A DNA stretch of 64,000 bases from Nocardioidaceae bacterium (GCA_030447865.1 JAUJOD010000001.1:1207607-1271606); one strand, 5' to 3'; shown: positions 39,417 through 49,077, numbered from the stretch's first letter. Numbers and translations: made by a program. The notes: generated from the letters alone by a model not told the origin.

Positions 39417-40325
39417 TCAGCTGGGCGACTCGACCTTGGCCCGCTTGGCGGTGCGTTCGATGCCGTCGGCAAGCACCGGCCACAGCTCACGGGGCAGGTC
39501 ATGGCCCATGCCGGGGATCAGCAGCAGCTCAGCGTTCGGGATGGCCCGAGCGGTCGCCCGGCCACCCGAGACGTGCACCAGCCGGTCGGCCAGGCCGTGG
39601 ATGACCAGCGCTGGTACGTCGAGCTCCCGCAGCGCCCGCGACCGATCGGGCTGAGCCAGCAGCGCGAGCGTCTGGCGGGCGACGCCGGCGGCGCTGACGC
39701 CGCGGTCGAAGGTCTCCGCTGCCCGTGCCCGGATGTCGGCTGGAGGCAGGGGGTACGCCGGAGAGCCGATGGCCGCCCAGGTCACCACCGACTGCGCCAT
39801 GAACTGCTCCCGTGAGCGTCTCTCGGCGATCAGTCGCGGCAACAGCCTCGGGTCTTGCCACCCCACCGAGCGCCGACCGGTGGTCGCCATGATCGACACG
39901 AGCGACAGCACCCGGTCGGGGTGGTCGATCGCCATCGTCTGCGCGATCATGCCGCCCATCGAGACGCCGGTCACGTGCGCCGTGTCGATGCCGAGGTGGT
40001 CGAGCAGCCCGACACCGTCGGCCGCCATGTCGCTGAGCGTGTACGGCGGCGGCGTCTTGGTGCGGATGAACGTCTTGACCACGTCGGTACGCCGTCCGCC
40101 GGCCCAGTCCAGCTTCGTCGACCTGCCGACGTCCCTGTTGTCGAAGCGGATGACGAAGAACCCGCGGTCGGCGAGGATCTGGCACAGCTCGGGGGCCCAC
40201 CAGGTCAGCGGCCCGCCGAGGCCCATGATGAGCAGCAGCGCCGGGTCGTCGCGCTCGCCGAACGTGTCGAAGCACAGGTCGATGCCGTTCGGGAGGCTGG
40301 CGGTCTCTTCGGTCTGCTGCTGCAT
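39417..40325 (-). CDS. Alpha/beta hydrolase
   Basis: 302-aa hydrolase. The nucleophile elbow GVSMGGMIAQ gives the catalytic Ser, PALVIHGLADRLVHVSGG holds the Asp, and the histidine is in LIPGMGHDLPREL. It resembles the epoxide hydrolase/haloalkane group broadly; substrate unknown. A hydrolase beside a neutral lipid synthase is suggestive of lipid turnover, but that is inference. Confidence 0.88.
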   Translation of the reverse strand: MQQQTEETASLPNGIDLCFDTFGERDDPALLLIMGLGGPLTWWAPELCQILADRGFFVIRFDNRDVGRSTKLDWAGGRRTDVVKTFIRTKTPPPYTLSDMAADGVGLLDHLGIDTAHVTGVSMGGMIAQTMAIDHPDRVLSLVSIMATTGRRSVGWQDPRLLPRLIAERRSREQFMAQSVVTWAAIGSPAYPLPPADIRARAAETFDRGVSAAGVARQTLALLAQPDRSRALRELDVPALVIHGLADRLVHVSGGRATARAIPNAELLLIPGMGHDLPRELWPVLADGIERTAKRAKVESPS

Positions 40326-40406
40326 ACGTCGGTAAGGCTCCTAAGCGGCTTGCGGGCTTGTTACTTCGGAGTTTACCGACAGCTCCCGCCGCCCACCCCG
40401 CTACAG

Positions 40407-40456
40407 AGTTGTCAGGACGGCTCGCGCCTAGAGGTGTCCTCTACACCCTGACAAGT
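40407..40456. repeat. Family 1 palindrome (50 bp)
   Basis: Arms AGTTGTCAGG and CCCTGACAAGT around a GC-rich centre (CTAGAGG / CCTCTAC). Positioned just downstream of glpX. A diverged member of the family at 1, 23936 and 49101. Confidence 0.75.
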
Positions 40457-40476
40457 CGAGGGGAGGGGGTGGCGGG

Positions 40477-41514
40477 TCAGGCGTGCTCGAAGTTCACCGC
40501 GGCGTACTTGCTCAGCTTCTCGAGGCGGTGCTCGCTCATGATCGACCGGATGGTGCCGCTACGGGAGCGCATCACGAGCGAATGCGTCTTGGCGCCGCCA
40601 TGGGCGTAGCGGACGCCACGCAAGAGTTCCCCTTCCGTGATCCCGGTGGCGACGAAGAAGCAGTCGTCGCCGGAGACCAGGTCGTCGGTCGACAGCACGC
40701 GGCCGAGGTCGTGGCCGGCGTCGACGGCTCGCTCGCGCTCTGCGTCGTCTCGTGGCCACAGCCGTCCTTGGATGACGCCGCCGAGACACTTCATCGCGCA
40801 GGCGGCGATGATGCCCTCCGGCGTACCACCCACACCGAGCAGCAGGTCGACGCCGGTGTCGGGACGCGCAGCCATGATCGCGCCGGCGACGTCGCCATCG
40901 GTGATGAACTTGATGCGGGCGCCGGTGGCGCGGATCTCGTCAACGAGGTCGTTGTGGCGCGGTCGGTCGAGGACGACCACGGTGATGTCGTCGCGGGAGC
41001 TGCCCTTGGCCTTGGCGGTGCGGCGGATGTTCTCGGCTATCGGCAGCCTGATGTCGACCACGTCGGCCGCCTCGGGTCCGGCGGCGAGCTTCTCCATGTA
41101 GAACACGGCCGAGGGGTCATACATCGACCCGCGCGGCGACACCGCCATCACTGCTACGGCGTTCGGCATCCCCTTGGCGGTCAGCGTCGTACCGTCGATC
41201 GGGTCGACAGCGACGTCGCACGCCGGACCCGTTCCGTCACCGACCTTCTCGCCGTTGTAGAGCATCGGCGCGTTGTCCTTCTCGCCCTCGCCGATAACGA
41301 CCACGCCGTCCATGCCCACCGTGCCGATGAGGGCGCGCATGGCGTTCACCGCCACGCCGTCGGCCCCGTCCTTGTCGCCGCGCCCCACCCAGCGGCCGGC
41401 CGCCATCGCGGCCGCCTCGGTCACCCGCACCAGCTCCATCGCGAGGTTACGGTCAGGTGCGTCCGAAGGTGTGTCGAACTCGGGGCTGATCATGGTGGGG
41501 AACTGGCCGGTCAC
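40477..41514 (-). CDS. glpX: Class II fructose-1,6-bisphosphatase
   Basis: 345-aa GlpX phosphatase for gluconeogenesis, the main FBPase in mycobacteria (Rv1099c position). The metal site [16 protein letters not shown], the [14 protein letters not shown] segment and the [16 protein letters not shown] loop are intact. Length is normal for the family. Start ATG 41514. Confidence 0.95.
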   Translation of the reverse strand: MTGQFPTMISPEFDTPSDAPDRNLAMELVRVTEAAAMAAGRWVGRGDKDGADGVAVNAMRALIGTVGMDGVVVIGEGEKDNAPMLYNGEKVGDGTGPACDVAVDPIDGTTLTAKGMPNAVAVMAVSPRGSMYDPSAVFYMEKLAAGPEAADVVDIRLPIAENIRRTAKAKGSSRDDITVVVLDRPRHNDLVDEIRATGARIKFITDGDVAGAIMAARPDTGVDLLLGVGGTPEGIIAACAMKCLGGVIQGRLWPRDDAERERAVDAGHDLGRVLSTDDLVSGDDCFFVATGITEGELLRGVRYAHGGAKTHSLVMRSRSGTIRSIMSEHRLEKLSKYAAVNFEHA

Positions 41515-41579
41515 AGCTGTCTCCTCGCGTCGGTTGAGCCTGATCGTAACGCTGTTGGCGCTAGCGTCGCCCCGAGCAA

Positions 41580-41743
41580 GATCCGAGGCTGACGCCGTTA
41601 GGCGACGCCAAACTCGGAGCTTGCGGCGTCGCCCCCAGCAAGATCCGAGCCTGACGCGGCTATAGCGACGCCAAACACGGAGCCTGGCCCAATCACGGAA
41701 GGGTCCGAGTCACACGCGGTTAGAGCGACGCCAAACTCGGATC
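41580..41743. repeat. Three family 2 palindromes
   Basis: Copies at 41580-41620 (41 bp), 41642-41683 (42 bp) and 41702-41743 (42 bp). Arms are GATCCGAG / CTCGGAGC or CTCGGATC, with the shared centre GCGACGCCAAAC. They fill the gap between glpX (5' side) and the modC stop. Confidence 0.88.
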
Positions 41744-41770
41744 TTTCGAGGTGGGGGAAGCGGGGCGCCG

Positions 41771-42816
41771 CTACGCCGGGTAGACGGTGACCTCCGTGGC
41801 CTTCACCGACGCCCACAGCGTCGACCCAGGCGCCAGCCGCAGCGTGGCCATTGCCGCGGGGGTGATGTCGGCGAGCAACGGCACGGCCGCCGCGATCTGC
41901 ACCCTGATCGCGTCGCCGTGCGGGGTGAGAGCGGTGACCCTGCCCGGCCAGGCGTTGCGTGGGCTGCCGCTGGGCCGCTCGGTGAACAGGCTGACCGACC
42001 GCGGCGAGAACGCCGCGAAGGCAGGTCCGGACAACCGCTCGGCAGCCACGACCTCCGTGCCGTCGGCCAGCCGTACGGCGCCGTCGACGGCGGTGCCGCG
42101 CAGCAGGTTCAGCCCGACCAGCGAGGCGACGTGCTGGGTGCGCGGGTGCGCGGCCACGTCAGCCGGTGAGCCGGCCTGCACGACGACCCCGTCGTCCATC
42201 ACCACCAGCCGGTCGGTGAGCAACAGCGCGTCGAGGGCGTTGTGGGTGACGAGGATGGTGACCGCCGACAGCGCGCGGAGGTGGTCGCGCAGCGCGGTCC
42301 GCAGCGACATCGCCGCAGCCGCGTCCAGCGCGGCCGTCGGCTCGTCGAGCAGCAGCAACGCCGGTTCGCCGGCCAGCGCCCGGGCGATCGCCACCCGCTG
42401 CGCCTGGCCACCCGACATCTCGCGCGGACGGCGGTCAGCAAGCGCCGCGACGTCCAACCGCCGCAACCAGGTCGCGGCCACGTCGCGCGCCGCCGTCTTC
42501 CCGGCGCCCCGCGCCCGCAAGCCGAAGGCAACGTTGTCGGTGGCGGTGAGGTGCGGGAACAGCAGGTGGTCCTGGAACACGAAGCCAACCGGCCGCCGAT
42601 GTGCCGGCAGCTGATGCCCCTCGCCGGCCAAGACGGTGCCGTCCAGGGTGATCTGCCCGCGCGTGATCGGGAGCAGTCCGGCGAGCGCTCGCAGCGTCGT
42701 TGTCTTCCCGGCCCCGTTCGGCCCGATCAGCCGATGACCTCACCGCGTTCCGCTGTGAGGTCGACCTCGGTCAGCTGTCGCGGCCGGTGTACGGCGAACT
42801 GCGCGGTCAGGCTCAT
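41771..42816 (-). pseudogene. modC: Molybdate ABC transporter ATPase ModC, frameshifted
   Basis: The full locus would encode about 348 aa. From ATG 42816 the frame reads SLTAQFAVHRPRQLTEVDLT to GEVIG then hits TGA. The Walker A GPNGAGKTTTLRALAGLLP follows one frame over, and signature MSGGQAQR, Walker B ALLLLDEPTAALD and a C-terminal TOBE domain are open to 41771. Adding one base at about 42730 gives VIG-LIGPNGAGKTT. Without it the long reading frame lacks Walker A, so the importer would be non-functional. Confidence 0.88.
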
Positions 42817-42850
42817 GCCAGGCACCCGACCTGAGCTCGAGACATCGGAC

Positions 42851-43678
42851 TCATGCCGAGAGTCCAGACAGCCAGCGCTCGCGCAACAAGGCCAGCACGG
42901 TCACCGACACGACGATCAGCAGCAAGCTCAACGCGATCGCCGTGTCGGGTTCGGACTGCAGCGCCACGTAGATCGCCGGCGGCAGCGTGCGCGTCGTACC
43001 GGGGAGGCTCCCGGCGAAGGTGATCGTGGCACCGAACTCCCCCAGCGCCCGGGCCCAGCACAGGACGGCGCCCGACACGATGCCTGGCCAGGCGAGCGGC
43101 AGCGTGACCCGGCGAAACGTCAGCCAACGGGAGGCTCCGAGCGTTGCGGCCGCCTCGTCGTACCGCTCGTCAGACGCCCGCAAGGCGCCCTCGACGCTGA
43201 TCACGAGGAACGGCAGCGCGACGAAGGTCTGGGCGAGCACCACGGCAGCTGGCGTGAACGGCACGGTGACGCCGAAGGCGGCGTCCAGCCACCGGCCCAG
43301 GACGCCGTTGCGCCCGAACGCGAGCAGCAGCGCCACCCCGCCGACCACCGGGGGAAGCACGAGCGGCAGTACGACGAGCGCGCGCACGGCGCTGCGGCCG
43401 CGGAAGTCGGCGCGCGCCAGCACCCAGGCGAGCGGCACGCCGAAGACCAGGCACAGCAGTGTCGACAGCAGCGTCGTGGTGAGGCTGAGCCGCAGCGCCT
43501 CCTGCGCCGTGGAGCTGGTGAGGCGCTCCCCGAGCGACGCCCATGGGGCGCGCAGGACCACCGCGACGACGGGTACGCCGAGGAACGCCAGCGCCACAAC
43601 TGCCGGACCGGTGAGCCGCAGCGGAGCGCCGCCCAGCGTCGACCCGCGACCGGGGGGGACCACCCCGCTCGTTGTCAC
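42851..43678 (-). CDS. modB: Molybdate ABC transporter permease
   Basis: 275-aa inner membrane permease with about six helices and the EAA loop (RYDEAAATLGASRWLTFRRV), plus the CWARALGEFGATITFAGS segment typical of ModB/CysT. Its GTG overlaps the modA stop (GTGA). Third in the mop-modA-modB-modC order, intact. Confidence 0.9.
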   Translation of the reverse strand: MTTSGVVPPGRGSTLGGAPLRLTGPAVVALAFLGVPVVAVVLRAPWASLGERLTSSTAQEALRLSLTTTLLSTLLCLVFGVPLAWVLARADFRGRSAVRALVVLPLVLPPVVGGVALLLAFGRNGVLGRWLDAAFGVTVPFTPAAVVLAQTFVALPFLVISVEGALRASDERYDEAAATLGASRWLTFRRVTLPLAWPGIVSGAVLCWARALGEFGATITFAGSLPGTTRTLPPAIYVALQSEPDTAIALSLLLIVVSVTVLALLRERWLSGLSA

Positions 43679-44484
43679 GGGGGGCCGAACCCGGCTGCCT
43701 GGAACATCCGCTGACCGGCTTGGGAGTTCACCAGCGAGATCCAGTCCGCGGCCACGTCGGGCGACGGTGCGCCCTTGACCGCGGCGATGTAGTAGGCGTT
43801 CACCACGTTGAGCTCGGCGGGGATGGCGACGGTGTCGACGTCGTCTCCGGCGGCGCGAGCGTCGGTGACGTAGACGATTCCGGCGTCGACCTCGCCCAGC
43901 GTCACCTTGGCGAGCACCGAATTCACGTCCGGCTCGAGTGAGCGGGGCTTGGGTTCGGTCGTCGCCAGCCGGGAGAGGATCCGCTGGGCGGCCGTGCCAC
44001 ACGGAGCTGACGGGTCGCACATGACGAAGTCGACGGAGCCGAGGTCGCTCAGGCTGTCGACATCGGCCGGGTTGCCTGGGGGAGTGGCGACCGCCATCGT
44101 GTTGGACGCGAACGGCACCGGATCAGCCGCCAGCAACTGCGCGTCGGCGACGACCTGCATGCTGGTGTCGTCGGCGGTCGCTACCACGTCGGCCGGAGCG
44201 CCCGCGGCGATCTGTTGGGTCAGCGTGCTGCTCGACCCGAACGAGATCACCACGTCGACACCCGGATGGTCGGCCTCGAACGCCGACTCCAGCTCGGTGA
44301 ACGTCTCGGTCAGCGAGGCGGCAGCGAAGACGGTGAGCCGGCGGTTGTCGGCAGTGCCTTCATCGCCGCCGCAGGACGCCGCCGCGAGCCCCATCGCCAC
44401 ACCGACGATGGGCAGCAGCAGCCGGTACGGCGTCCGCTGACGGGATCCGGTCGACTGACGGCGCAGCCGCTGGCTCGTGCTCAC
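43675..44484 (-). CDS. modA: Molybdate-binding lipoprotein
   Basis: 269-aa periplasmic-type binding protein with lipobox LAAASC (about residues 32-37). The mature part starts LTVFAAASLTETFTELE and has the family motifs SFGSSSTLTQQIAAGAPADV and VNAYYIAAVKG. The start is ambiguous: GTG codons recur at 44583, 44550, 44517 and 44484 in a 33-bp tandem repeat; the last gives the most natural signal peptide. The first overlaps the stop of the upstream mop gene (GTGA). Confidence 0.88.
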   Translation of the reverse strand: MSTSQRLRRQSTGSRQRTPYRLLLPIVGVAMGLAAASCGGDEGTADNRRLTVFAAASLTETFTELESAFEADHPGVDVVISFGSSSTLTQQIAAGAPADVVATADDTSMQVVADAQLLAADPVPFASNTMAVATPPGNPADVDSLSDLGSVDFVMCDPSAPCGTAAQRILSRLATTEPKPRSLEPDVNSVLAKVTLGEVDAGIVYVTDARAAGDDVDTVAIPAELNVVNAYYIAAVKGAPSPDVAADWISLVNSQAGQRMFQAAGFGPP

Positions 44485-44600
44485 GTTGGCAGCTCGGCGC
44501 AGCCGCCTCGTACTCACGCCGGCAGTTCGGGGCAGCCGCCTCGTACTCACGCCGGCAGTTCGGGGCAGCCGCCTCGTACTCACGCCGGCAGCTCGACGAC
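44480..44600 (-). repeat. 33-bp tandem repeat over the mop-modA junction
   Basis: Four units with GTG at 44583, 44550, 44517 and 44484, exactly 33 nt apart. Each reads GTGAGTACGAGGCGGCTGCC or a close variant and includes the overlapping stop/start. In the modA frame they encode an 11-aa repeat (VSTRRLPRTAG). Confidence 0.92.
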
Positions 44601-44981
44601 GACGTTGGTGGCCTTGATCGACGCCACCGCCACCACACCGACATCGAGCCCGAGCGCGTCGGCGGCCTCCCGGCTCATCAGCGAGACGACCCGGTAGGGG
44701 CCGCAGCTCATCTCGACCTGCGCCATCACCTCGTCCCGCTTGACGGCGGTGACGATCCCGCGCAACTGGTTGCGGGCACTCACCCGGTGCGACGCCGCCG
44801 CATGGCCACCCGGCAGCTCGGCCACCTGTTGAGCCAGCCGGGCCAGTTCGGTGCCGTCGATGCCGGCCCGGCCATCGGGGGTTCGGGACACAGTGAACCG
44901 TCCAACGTCGGCCCATCGACGTAGCGTGTCGTCGCTTACGCCGAGCAGACCAGCAGCCTCGGCGAACCGGTACGTTGCCAC
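44580..44981 (-). CDS. Helix-turn-helix/TOBE (molbindin-like) protein
   Basis: 133-aa protein: MerR/excisionase-type HTH at residues 1-50 (YRFAEAAGLLGVSDDTLRRW) and a C-terminal molybdate-binding TOBE domain (residues 65-133, SARNQLRGIVTAVKRDEVMA). It probably senses molybdate or stores it and regulates the mod operon of which it is the first gene. GTG 44981 lies seven nucleotides after TACACT. Confidence 0.88.
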   Translation of the reverse strand: MATYRFAEAAGLLGVSDDTLRRWADVGRFTVSRTPDGRAGIDGTELARLAQQVAELPGGHAAASHRVSARNQLRGIVTAVKRDEVMAQVEMSCGPYRVVSLMSREAADALGLDVGVVAVASIKATNVVVELPA

Positions 44982-45030
44982 GCGAGGCAGTGTAGCTCCG
45001 CAGAAGCGGATCGTGCCTGCCGGATGACTT

Positions 45031-45042
45031 CCGCACGTGCGG
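45031..45042. promoter_or_regulatory. 12-bp palindrome between mop and a small ORF
   Basis: Perfect palindrome CCGCACGTGCGG midway between two divergent leaderless-type promoters (mop start at 44981; 27-codon ORF at 45074). Could be an operator, for example of the TOBE-HTH protein; inferred from position only. Confidence 0.45.
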
Positions 45043-45073
45043 CTGAGCTCTACGTGTCGCGTAGTGTCGACGC

Positions 45074-45157
45074 ATGTTCCTGTTGCTGTTCTTGGTGCTG
45101 GCGGCACTAGGTGGCGGACCCGCCATCGGCCTCATCTATGCAGTGCTCTTCTACTAA
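45074..45157 (+). CDS. 27-aa hydrophobic peptide (candidate small membrane protein)
   Basis: ATG to TAA, 27 codons, encoding MFLLLFLVLAALGGGPAIG then LIYAVLFY: a single membrane helix. A TAGTGT box at 45062-45067 is six nucleotides before the ATG, the same arrangement as other leaderless genes here. No Shine-Dalgarno site. Not recognised as a family. Confidence 0.5.
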   Translation: MFLLLFLVLAALGGGPAIGLIYAVLFY

Positions 45158-45199
45158 TGACGGCAGCGGCCGTCGGGGACCTCCGCGGTCGCTCACTTG

Positions 45200-45643
45200 T
45201 TAGTCGGATTGGTTGAGTTCGCGGACCCCTACCGCTCGCAGTACAGCGGTGAGGCCCTCCGGTGTGCCGGGCCAGTGCTGGCGCAGCGCGTCGACACCTG
45301 CTTGCCGGGCGACCGATCGCAGTACCCAGGCGACGATGATGGCGTCGTCGGCGTAGCCGATCACCGGAAGGAAGTCCGGTATCAGGTCAACGGGCATCGC
45401 GAGATAGCCGAGCAGCAGCCACAGGGTCACCCGCATTCGGCGGGGCAGCGCGTCGTCAGCGGCCAGCCGGTTGAGCAACCGCACGAGGTTGGGCAGCAGC
45501 CGCAACATCTCGCGCAGGCTCGGCCGTTCATAACGTCGGCTCTGCAGGAGCAGGACCACGACGAGCGCGAGCCAGCCGGCGGCCAGCCCTGCCGCGGTCC
45601 CGATGGCCAGCTTCCAGGCAGCGTCCACCCAGGCAGCGTCCAC
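45200..45643 (-). CDS. DUF1232 (YkvA) family membrane protein
   Basis: 147-aa protein. A transmembrane helix near residues 14-32 is followed by the DUF1232 segment with the conserved LWLLLGYLAMPVDLIPDFLPVIG and DDAIIVAWVLR. Role unknown. The GTG start and the next codons are in a 15-bp direct repeat (VDAAW twice), so the exact start may be 15 nt later. Confidence 0.82.
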   Translation of the reverse strand: MDAAWVDAAWKLAIGTAAGLAAGWLALVVVLLLQSRRYERPSLREMLRLLPNLVRLLNRLAADDALPRRMRVTLWLLLGYLAMPVDLIPDFLPVIGYADDAIIVAWVLRSVARQAGVDALRQHWPGTPEGLTAVLRAVGVRELNQSD

Positions 45644-45779
45644 CCGCGCATCGTTCCACCTGGCATTGTCGTTGCCTGGCTAGTCACCGCTCGCCGGAGC
45701 AGCCCAAACGCCAACCGAGCGCCAGGGTTTGCCGGCACCGGCGACGGGTGTGAGGTCGTCGACAAGCGACAATGGCGGC

Positions 45780-46316
45780 GTGGCGGAGGCGCGCGGTGGC
45801 TACAACAGGAGCGTTCCCGGTCTCTTCGGCGCGCTGATCGCCGTGTGCGCGCTGATCGCCGCTGTCTGGCTCTTGTCGCAGTTCCAGAATCGCGGCACTC
45901 CGGACCCAGCCAAGACCGTCGACTACACCGCCGAGCTCGCCGAGGCGCGCCGAGCCGCACCGTTCGACGTACTCGCCCCTTCGCCGGTGCCAGCCGGGTG
46001 GCGGGCGACGAGCGTCGAATGGGACGGCGGTGGACCGGAGGTGTCGTGGCACCTTGGCTTCCTCACGTCGGCGGAGGAGTACGTCGGACTCGAGCAGGGC
46101 AACGCGTCAGCACCCGACTTCCTCTCCGACCACACGCCAGCCACCGAGGTTGTGGACCCCGTCGACGTGAGCGGCGAGAGCTGGCAGGTTCGCGTGTCGG
46201 AAGACGGCCGCGAGCACGCGTTGGTGCAGTTGCGGAACGGTGTCACGACCATGGTGACGGGGACCGCACCAATGCCGGAGCTGGTCGCTTTCGCCGAGTC
46301 GCTGACAGCCGATTGA
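45780..46316 (+). CDS. DUF4245 membrane protein (Rv1100 position)
   Basis: 178-aa protein with a single N-terminal membrane helix (VPGLFGALIAVCALIAAVWLL) and an extracytoplasmic domain with the PVPAGWRATSVEW and VSWHLGFLTSAEEYVGLEQ motifs of DUF4245. Function unknown. GTG 45780 is chosen; an upstream in-frame ATG at 45729 is possible. Convergent with xseB. Confidence 0.8.
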   Translation: MAEARGGYNRSVPGLFGALIAVCALIAAVWLLSQFQNRGTPDPAKTVDYTAELAEARRAAPFDVLAPSPVPAGWRATSVEWDGGGPEVSWHLGFLTSAEEYVGLEQGNASAPDFLSDHTPATEVVDPVDVSGESWQVRVSEDGREHALVQLRNGVTTMVTGTAPMPELVAFAESLTAD

Positions 46317-46360
46317 CCGGCGCCGTGTCGGTTTGGTGAGGCCGCGCCCGGCAAGTCGGC

Positions 46361-46409
46361 GGTTTGGGGAGTATCTCCGGCAACGTATGCCGGGAATACT
46401 CCCCAAACC
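46361..46409. repeat. Nested perfect palindrome (family 4)
   Basis: Outer arms GGTTTGGGGAGTAT (46361-46374) and ATACTCCCCAAACC (46396-46409) pair perfectly. Inside, CCGGCA (46377-46382) and TGCCGG (46388-46393) form a second perfect stem. It lies between convergent DUF4245 and xseB genes. No T-tract follows on either strand, unlike the terminator at 33185. Confidence 0.9.
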
Positions 46410-46455
46410 CCCGCCGAGGCGAGTCTCCCACGCGATTGGTCCGACTCGACGACGC

Positions 46456-46728
46456 TCAACCATCCCGCGCTGGGTCGGACGAATCGGTGGGGGCTCGGTG
46501 CTTGCTCGATTCCGCGGCCGCAGGTGGCTCGGCTGGCGCTGCCGCGTTCATCACCGCGTCGAGCCTGGCTCTGGCGCCGTCGAGCCACCGCTGGCAGATC
46601 GCGGCAAGCTCCTCGCCGCGCTCCCACAGGGCGATCGACTCCTGCAAGGACGTGCCGCCCGCCTCGAGCTTCTGTACGACGGCGACCAGCTCGTCGCGCG
46701 CCTCTTCGTAGCTGGGGGTCTCGCTCAT
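46456..46728 (-). CDS. xseB: Exodeoxyribonuclease VII small subunit
   Basis: 90-aa regulatory subunit of exonuclease VII, binding multiple copies to XseA. The conserved N-terminal [19 protein letters not shown] and [19 protein letters not shown] are clear; the C-terminal 25 residues are Ala/Pro-rich. Overlaps xseA by 4 nt (ATGA). Rv1107c position. Confidence 0.95.
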   Translation of the reverse strand: MSETPSYEEARDELVAVVQKLEAGGTSLQESIALWERGEELAAICQRWLDGARARLDAVMNAAAPAEPPAAAESSKHRAPTDSSDPARDG

Positions 46729-47981
46729 GGTGTCCCTTCACCGCCGTTCGCTCGAGCTAGATCGGCCGCGTCGGTGCTGTCGACCGTGGCCCGGAAGCTG
46801 CCGGACGCCAGCCGGGTGGTCACCGATTGGCCGGATACCACCTCGGACGACGCCGTAACCAGGCTGCACGCGTCGGTCTGTACGACGGCGTACCCGCGCT
46901 GCAGGGTCGCCAGCGGCGACAGCGCGCGCACCCGCGCCAGCCGATGGGTGATGTCGTCGTGCGCCCTGACCAGCCGGTGGTCGAGGCTACGCCGGCTGCG
47001 CGCAACCAGGCCGTCGATCGCCTCCGACATCGCGTCGAACGTGCGGTGCGGGTCGGCCAGGACCGGGCGGGAGCGCAGCGTCGCCAGCCCCTGCTGCTCA
47101 CGGTGCAGGCGTTGGGTGAGGACGTATCGCACCCGGTCGCGCATCGCGGTGACCTTCGCAATCTCGTCGCGCATGTCGGGGACGATGCGTTTGGCGGCGT
47201 CGGTGGGGGTCGAGGCGCGCAGGTCGGCCACCAGGTCGAGCAGCGGGGAGTCCTGCTCGTGGCCGATCGCGCTGACCACGGGGGTGCGGCACGCGGCCAC
47301 CGCCCGCAGCAGGCCCTCGTCGGAGAACGGCAGCAAGTCTTCTAGGGCCCCGCCGCCTCGGGCGATCACGATGACGTCGACCGTGGCGTCCTTGGCGAGT
47401 ACGCCGACCGCCTCGATGACCTGCCGAGCCGAGTCGCGCCCCTGCACAGCGGCATGCTCGACGCGGAACTGTACGCCAGGCCAGCGGCGGCGCGAGTTGT
47501 CGACCACGTCGCGCTCGGCCGCGGAGTCGCGCCCCACCACCAGGCCGATCAGCCGGGGCAGGAAGGGCAGCGGACGCTTGCGGGCGGCATCGAACAGCCC
47601 CTCGGCGGCAAGCAGCTGGCGCCGTTGTTCGATGCGGGCCAGCAGCTCGCCCATGCCAACCGGTCGGATCTCACGCGCCACGAGAGTCAGCTGGCCGCGC
47701 GGGACGTAGTACTGGAACTTGGCGAACACCACCACCCGTGCCCCCTCGGTCACGGGGACGGCGAGGGCGTCGAAGATCGACCGGTGGCACGACACCTGGA
47801 CCGACACCTCGGCCAACGGGTCGCGCAGCGTCAAGAACACCGTGGCCGTCTGCGGCCGGCGCATCAGTTGGGCGATCTGCCCCTCGACCCAGACTGGGCC
47901 CAGCCGGTCGACGTACCCGGTCAGCGCGTTGGCGATGACCCGCACCGGCGCAGGTTTGTCGAAGCTGGTGTCCAGCGGCAC
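46725..47981 (-). CDS. xseA: Exodeoxyribonuclease VII large subunit
   Basis: 418-aa catalytic subunit that degrades single-stranded DNA into oligonucleotides. An N-terminal OB-fold ([13 protein letters not shown]) is followed by the catalytic domain with [20 protein letters not shown] and [20 protein letters not shown], and a C-terminal coiled coil. The GTG at 47981 is chosen because TAGCCT lies seven nucleotides upstream. Its promoter is back to back with that of ispH. Confidence 0.93.
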   Translation of the reverse strand: MPLDTSFDKPAPVRVIANALTGYVDRLGPVWVEGQIAQLMRRPQTATVFLTLRDPLAEVSVQVSCHRSIFDALAVPVTEGARVVVFAKFQYYVPRGQLTLVAREIRPVGMGELLARIEQRRQLLAAEGLFDAARKRPLPFLPRLIGLVVGRDSAAERDVVDNSRRRWPGVQFRVEHAAVQGRDSARQVIEAVGVLAKDATVDVIVIARGGGALEDLLPFSDEGLLRAVAACRTPVVSAIGHEQDSPLLDLVADLRASTPTDAAKRIVPDMRDEIAKVTAMRDRVRYVLTQRLHREQQGLATLRSRPVLADPHRTFDAMSEAIDGLVARSRRSLDHRLVRAHDDITHRLARVRALSPLATLQRGYAVVQTDACSLVTASSEVVSGQSVTTRLASGSFRATVDSTDAADLARANGGEGTP

Positions 47982-48024
47982 CCACAAGAGGCTAGTGGTG
48001 CGCGACGACACCTACCATGGAGGC

Positions 48025-49077
48025 ATGGCTGTTACCGCTTCGACCGACGCTGCCCTCGGCTCACCCGAGGCGGCGCCTCCTGTCGAAGCCGCGGTGCCCG
48101 GCTCAGCTGAGGCGGCGCCGGGCGACCGAACCGTCCTGCTCGCCGCGCCGCGCGGCTACTGCGCTGGTGTCGATCGGGCGGTCATCACTGTCGAGAAGGC
48201 GCTCGACCTGTACGGCGCGCCGGTGTACGTGCGCAAGCAGATCGTCCACAACAAGCACGTGGTGCGGTCGTTGGAGGCGCGTGGAGCCATCTTCGTCGAG
48301 GAGCTCGACGAGGTGCCGCCGGGCTCGACGGTGGTGTTCTCCGCGCACGGTGTCTCGCCTGCGGTGCACGCTCAGGCTGCGGAGCGCGGGCTGAAGACGA
48401 TCGACGCCACCTGTCCGCTGGTGACCAAGGTGCACAACGAGGCGCGCCGGTTCGCCGACGATGGCTACGACATCTTGCTGATCGGCCATGACGGCCACGA
48501 AGAGGTCGAGGGTACGTCGGGTGAGGCGCCGAGCAACATCACGCTCGTGCAGAGCCCCGAAGACGCCGCCGTTGTGCAGGTGCGCGATCCGCAGCGGGTG
48601 GCGTGGCTGTCGCAGACCACGTTGTCCGTCGACGAGACGATGGAGACGGTGGGGCGGCTGCGTGAGCAGTTCCCCTACCTGCTCGACCCGCCGTCCGACG
48701 ACATCTGCTACGCCACCCAGAACCGCCAGCAAGCCGTCAAGCAGATCGCCAAGACCGCCGACCTTGTGCTGGTGGTGGGCTCGCGCAACTCCAGCAACTC
48801 GGTGCGGCTCGTCGAGGTGGCGCTGGAGAGCGGCGCTCGGGCGGCGTACCTGGTCGACGACGCCGCGGAGGTCAACGATGCCTGGCTCGAGGGAGTCTCG
48901 TCGGTTGGTGTCACGTCCGGCGCCTCGGTGCCCGAGGACCTGGTCGAGGGGGTGCTGGCGCTCCTAGCGGCACGCGGGTTCCCAACCGCCAGGACCGTGC
49001 ACACCGCCGAGGAGTCGCTGATCTTCGCCCTGCCGCCCGAGCTGCGCAAGGACCTCCGCGCCGCCGACCGCGTCTAG
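48025..49077 (+). CDS. ispH: 4-hydroxy-3-methylbut-2-enyl diphosphate reductase
   Basis: 350-aa iron-sulfur enzyme of the MEP pathway, making isopentenyl and dimethylallyl diphosphate. Three cysteines for the cluster are in [25 protein letters not shown] and [12 protein letters not shown] 35-residue Ala/Pro-rich N-terminus precedes the core. ATG 48025 follows TACCAT by six nucleotides. The only isoprenoid precursor gene here besides uppS. Confidence 0.95.
   Translation: MAVTASTDAALGSPEAAPPVEAAVPGSAEAAPGDRTVLLAAPRGYCAGVDRAVITVEKALDLYGAPVYVRKQIVHNKHVVRSLEARGAIFVEELDEVPPGSTVVFSAHGVSPAVHAQAAERGLKTIDATCPLVTKVHNEARRFADDGYDILLIGHDGHEEVEGTSGEAPSNITLVQSPEDAAVVQVRDPQRVAWLSQTTLSVDETMETVGRLREQFPYLLDPPSDDICYATQNRQQAVKQIAKTADLVLVVGSRNSSNSVRLVEVALESGARAAYLVDDAAEVNDAWLEGVSSVGVTSGASVPEDLVEGVLALLAARGFPTARTVHTAEESLIFALPPELRKDLRAADRV

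Noticed and set aside
44580-45135. A 486-aa ModA precursor running through the mop gene
   Set aside because: That frame is antisense-like noise over the mop gene; the lipoprotein signal defines a start near 44484.
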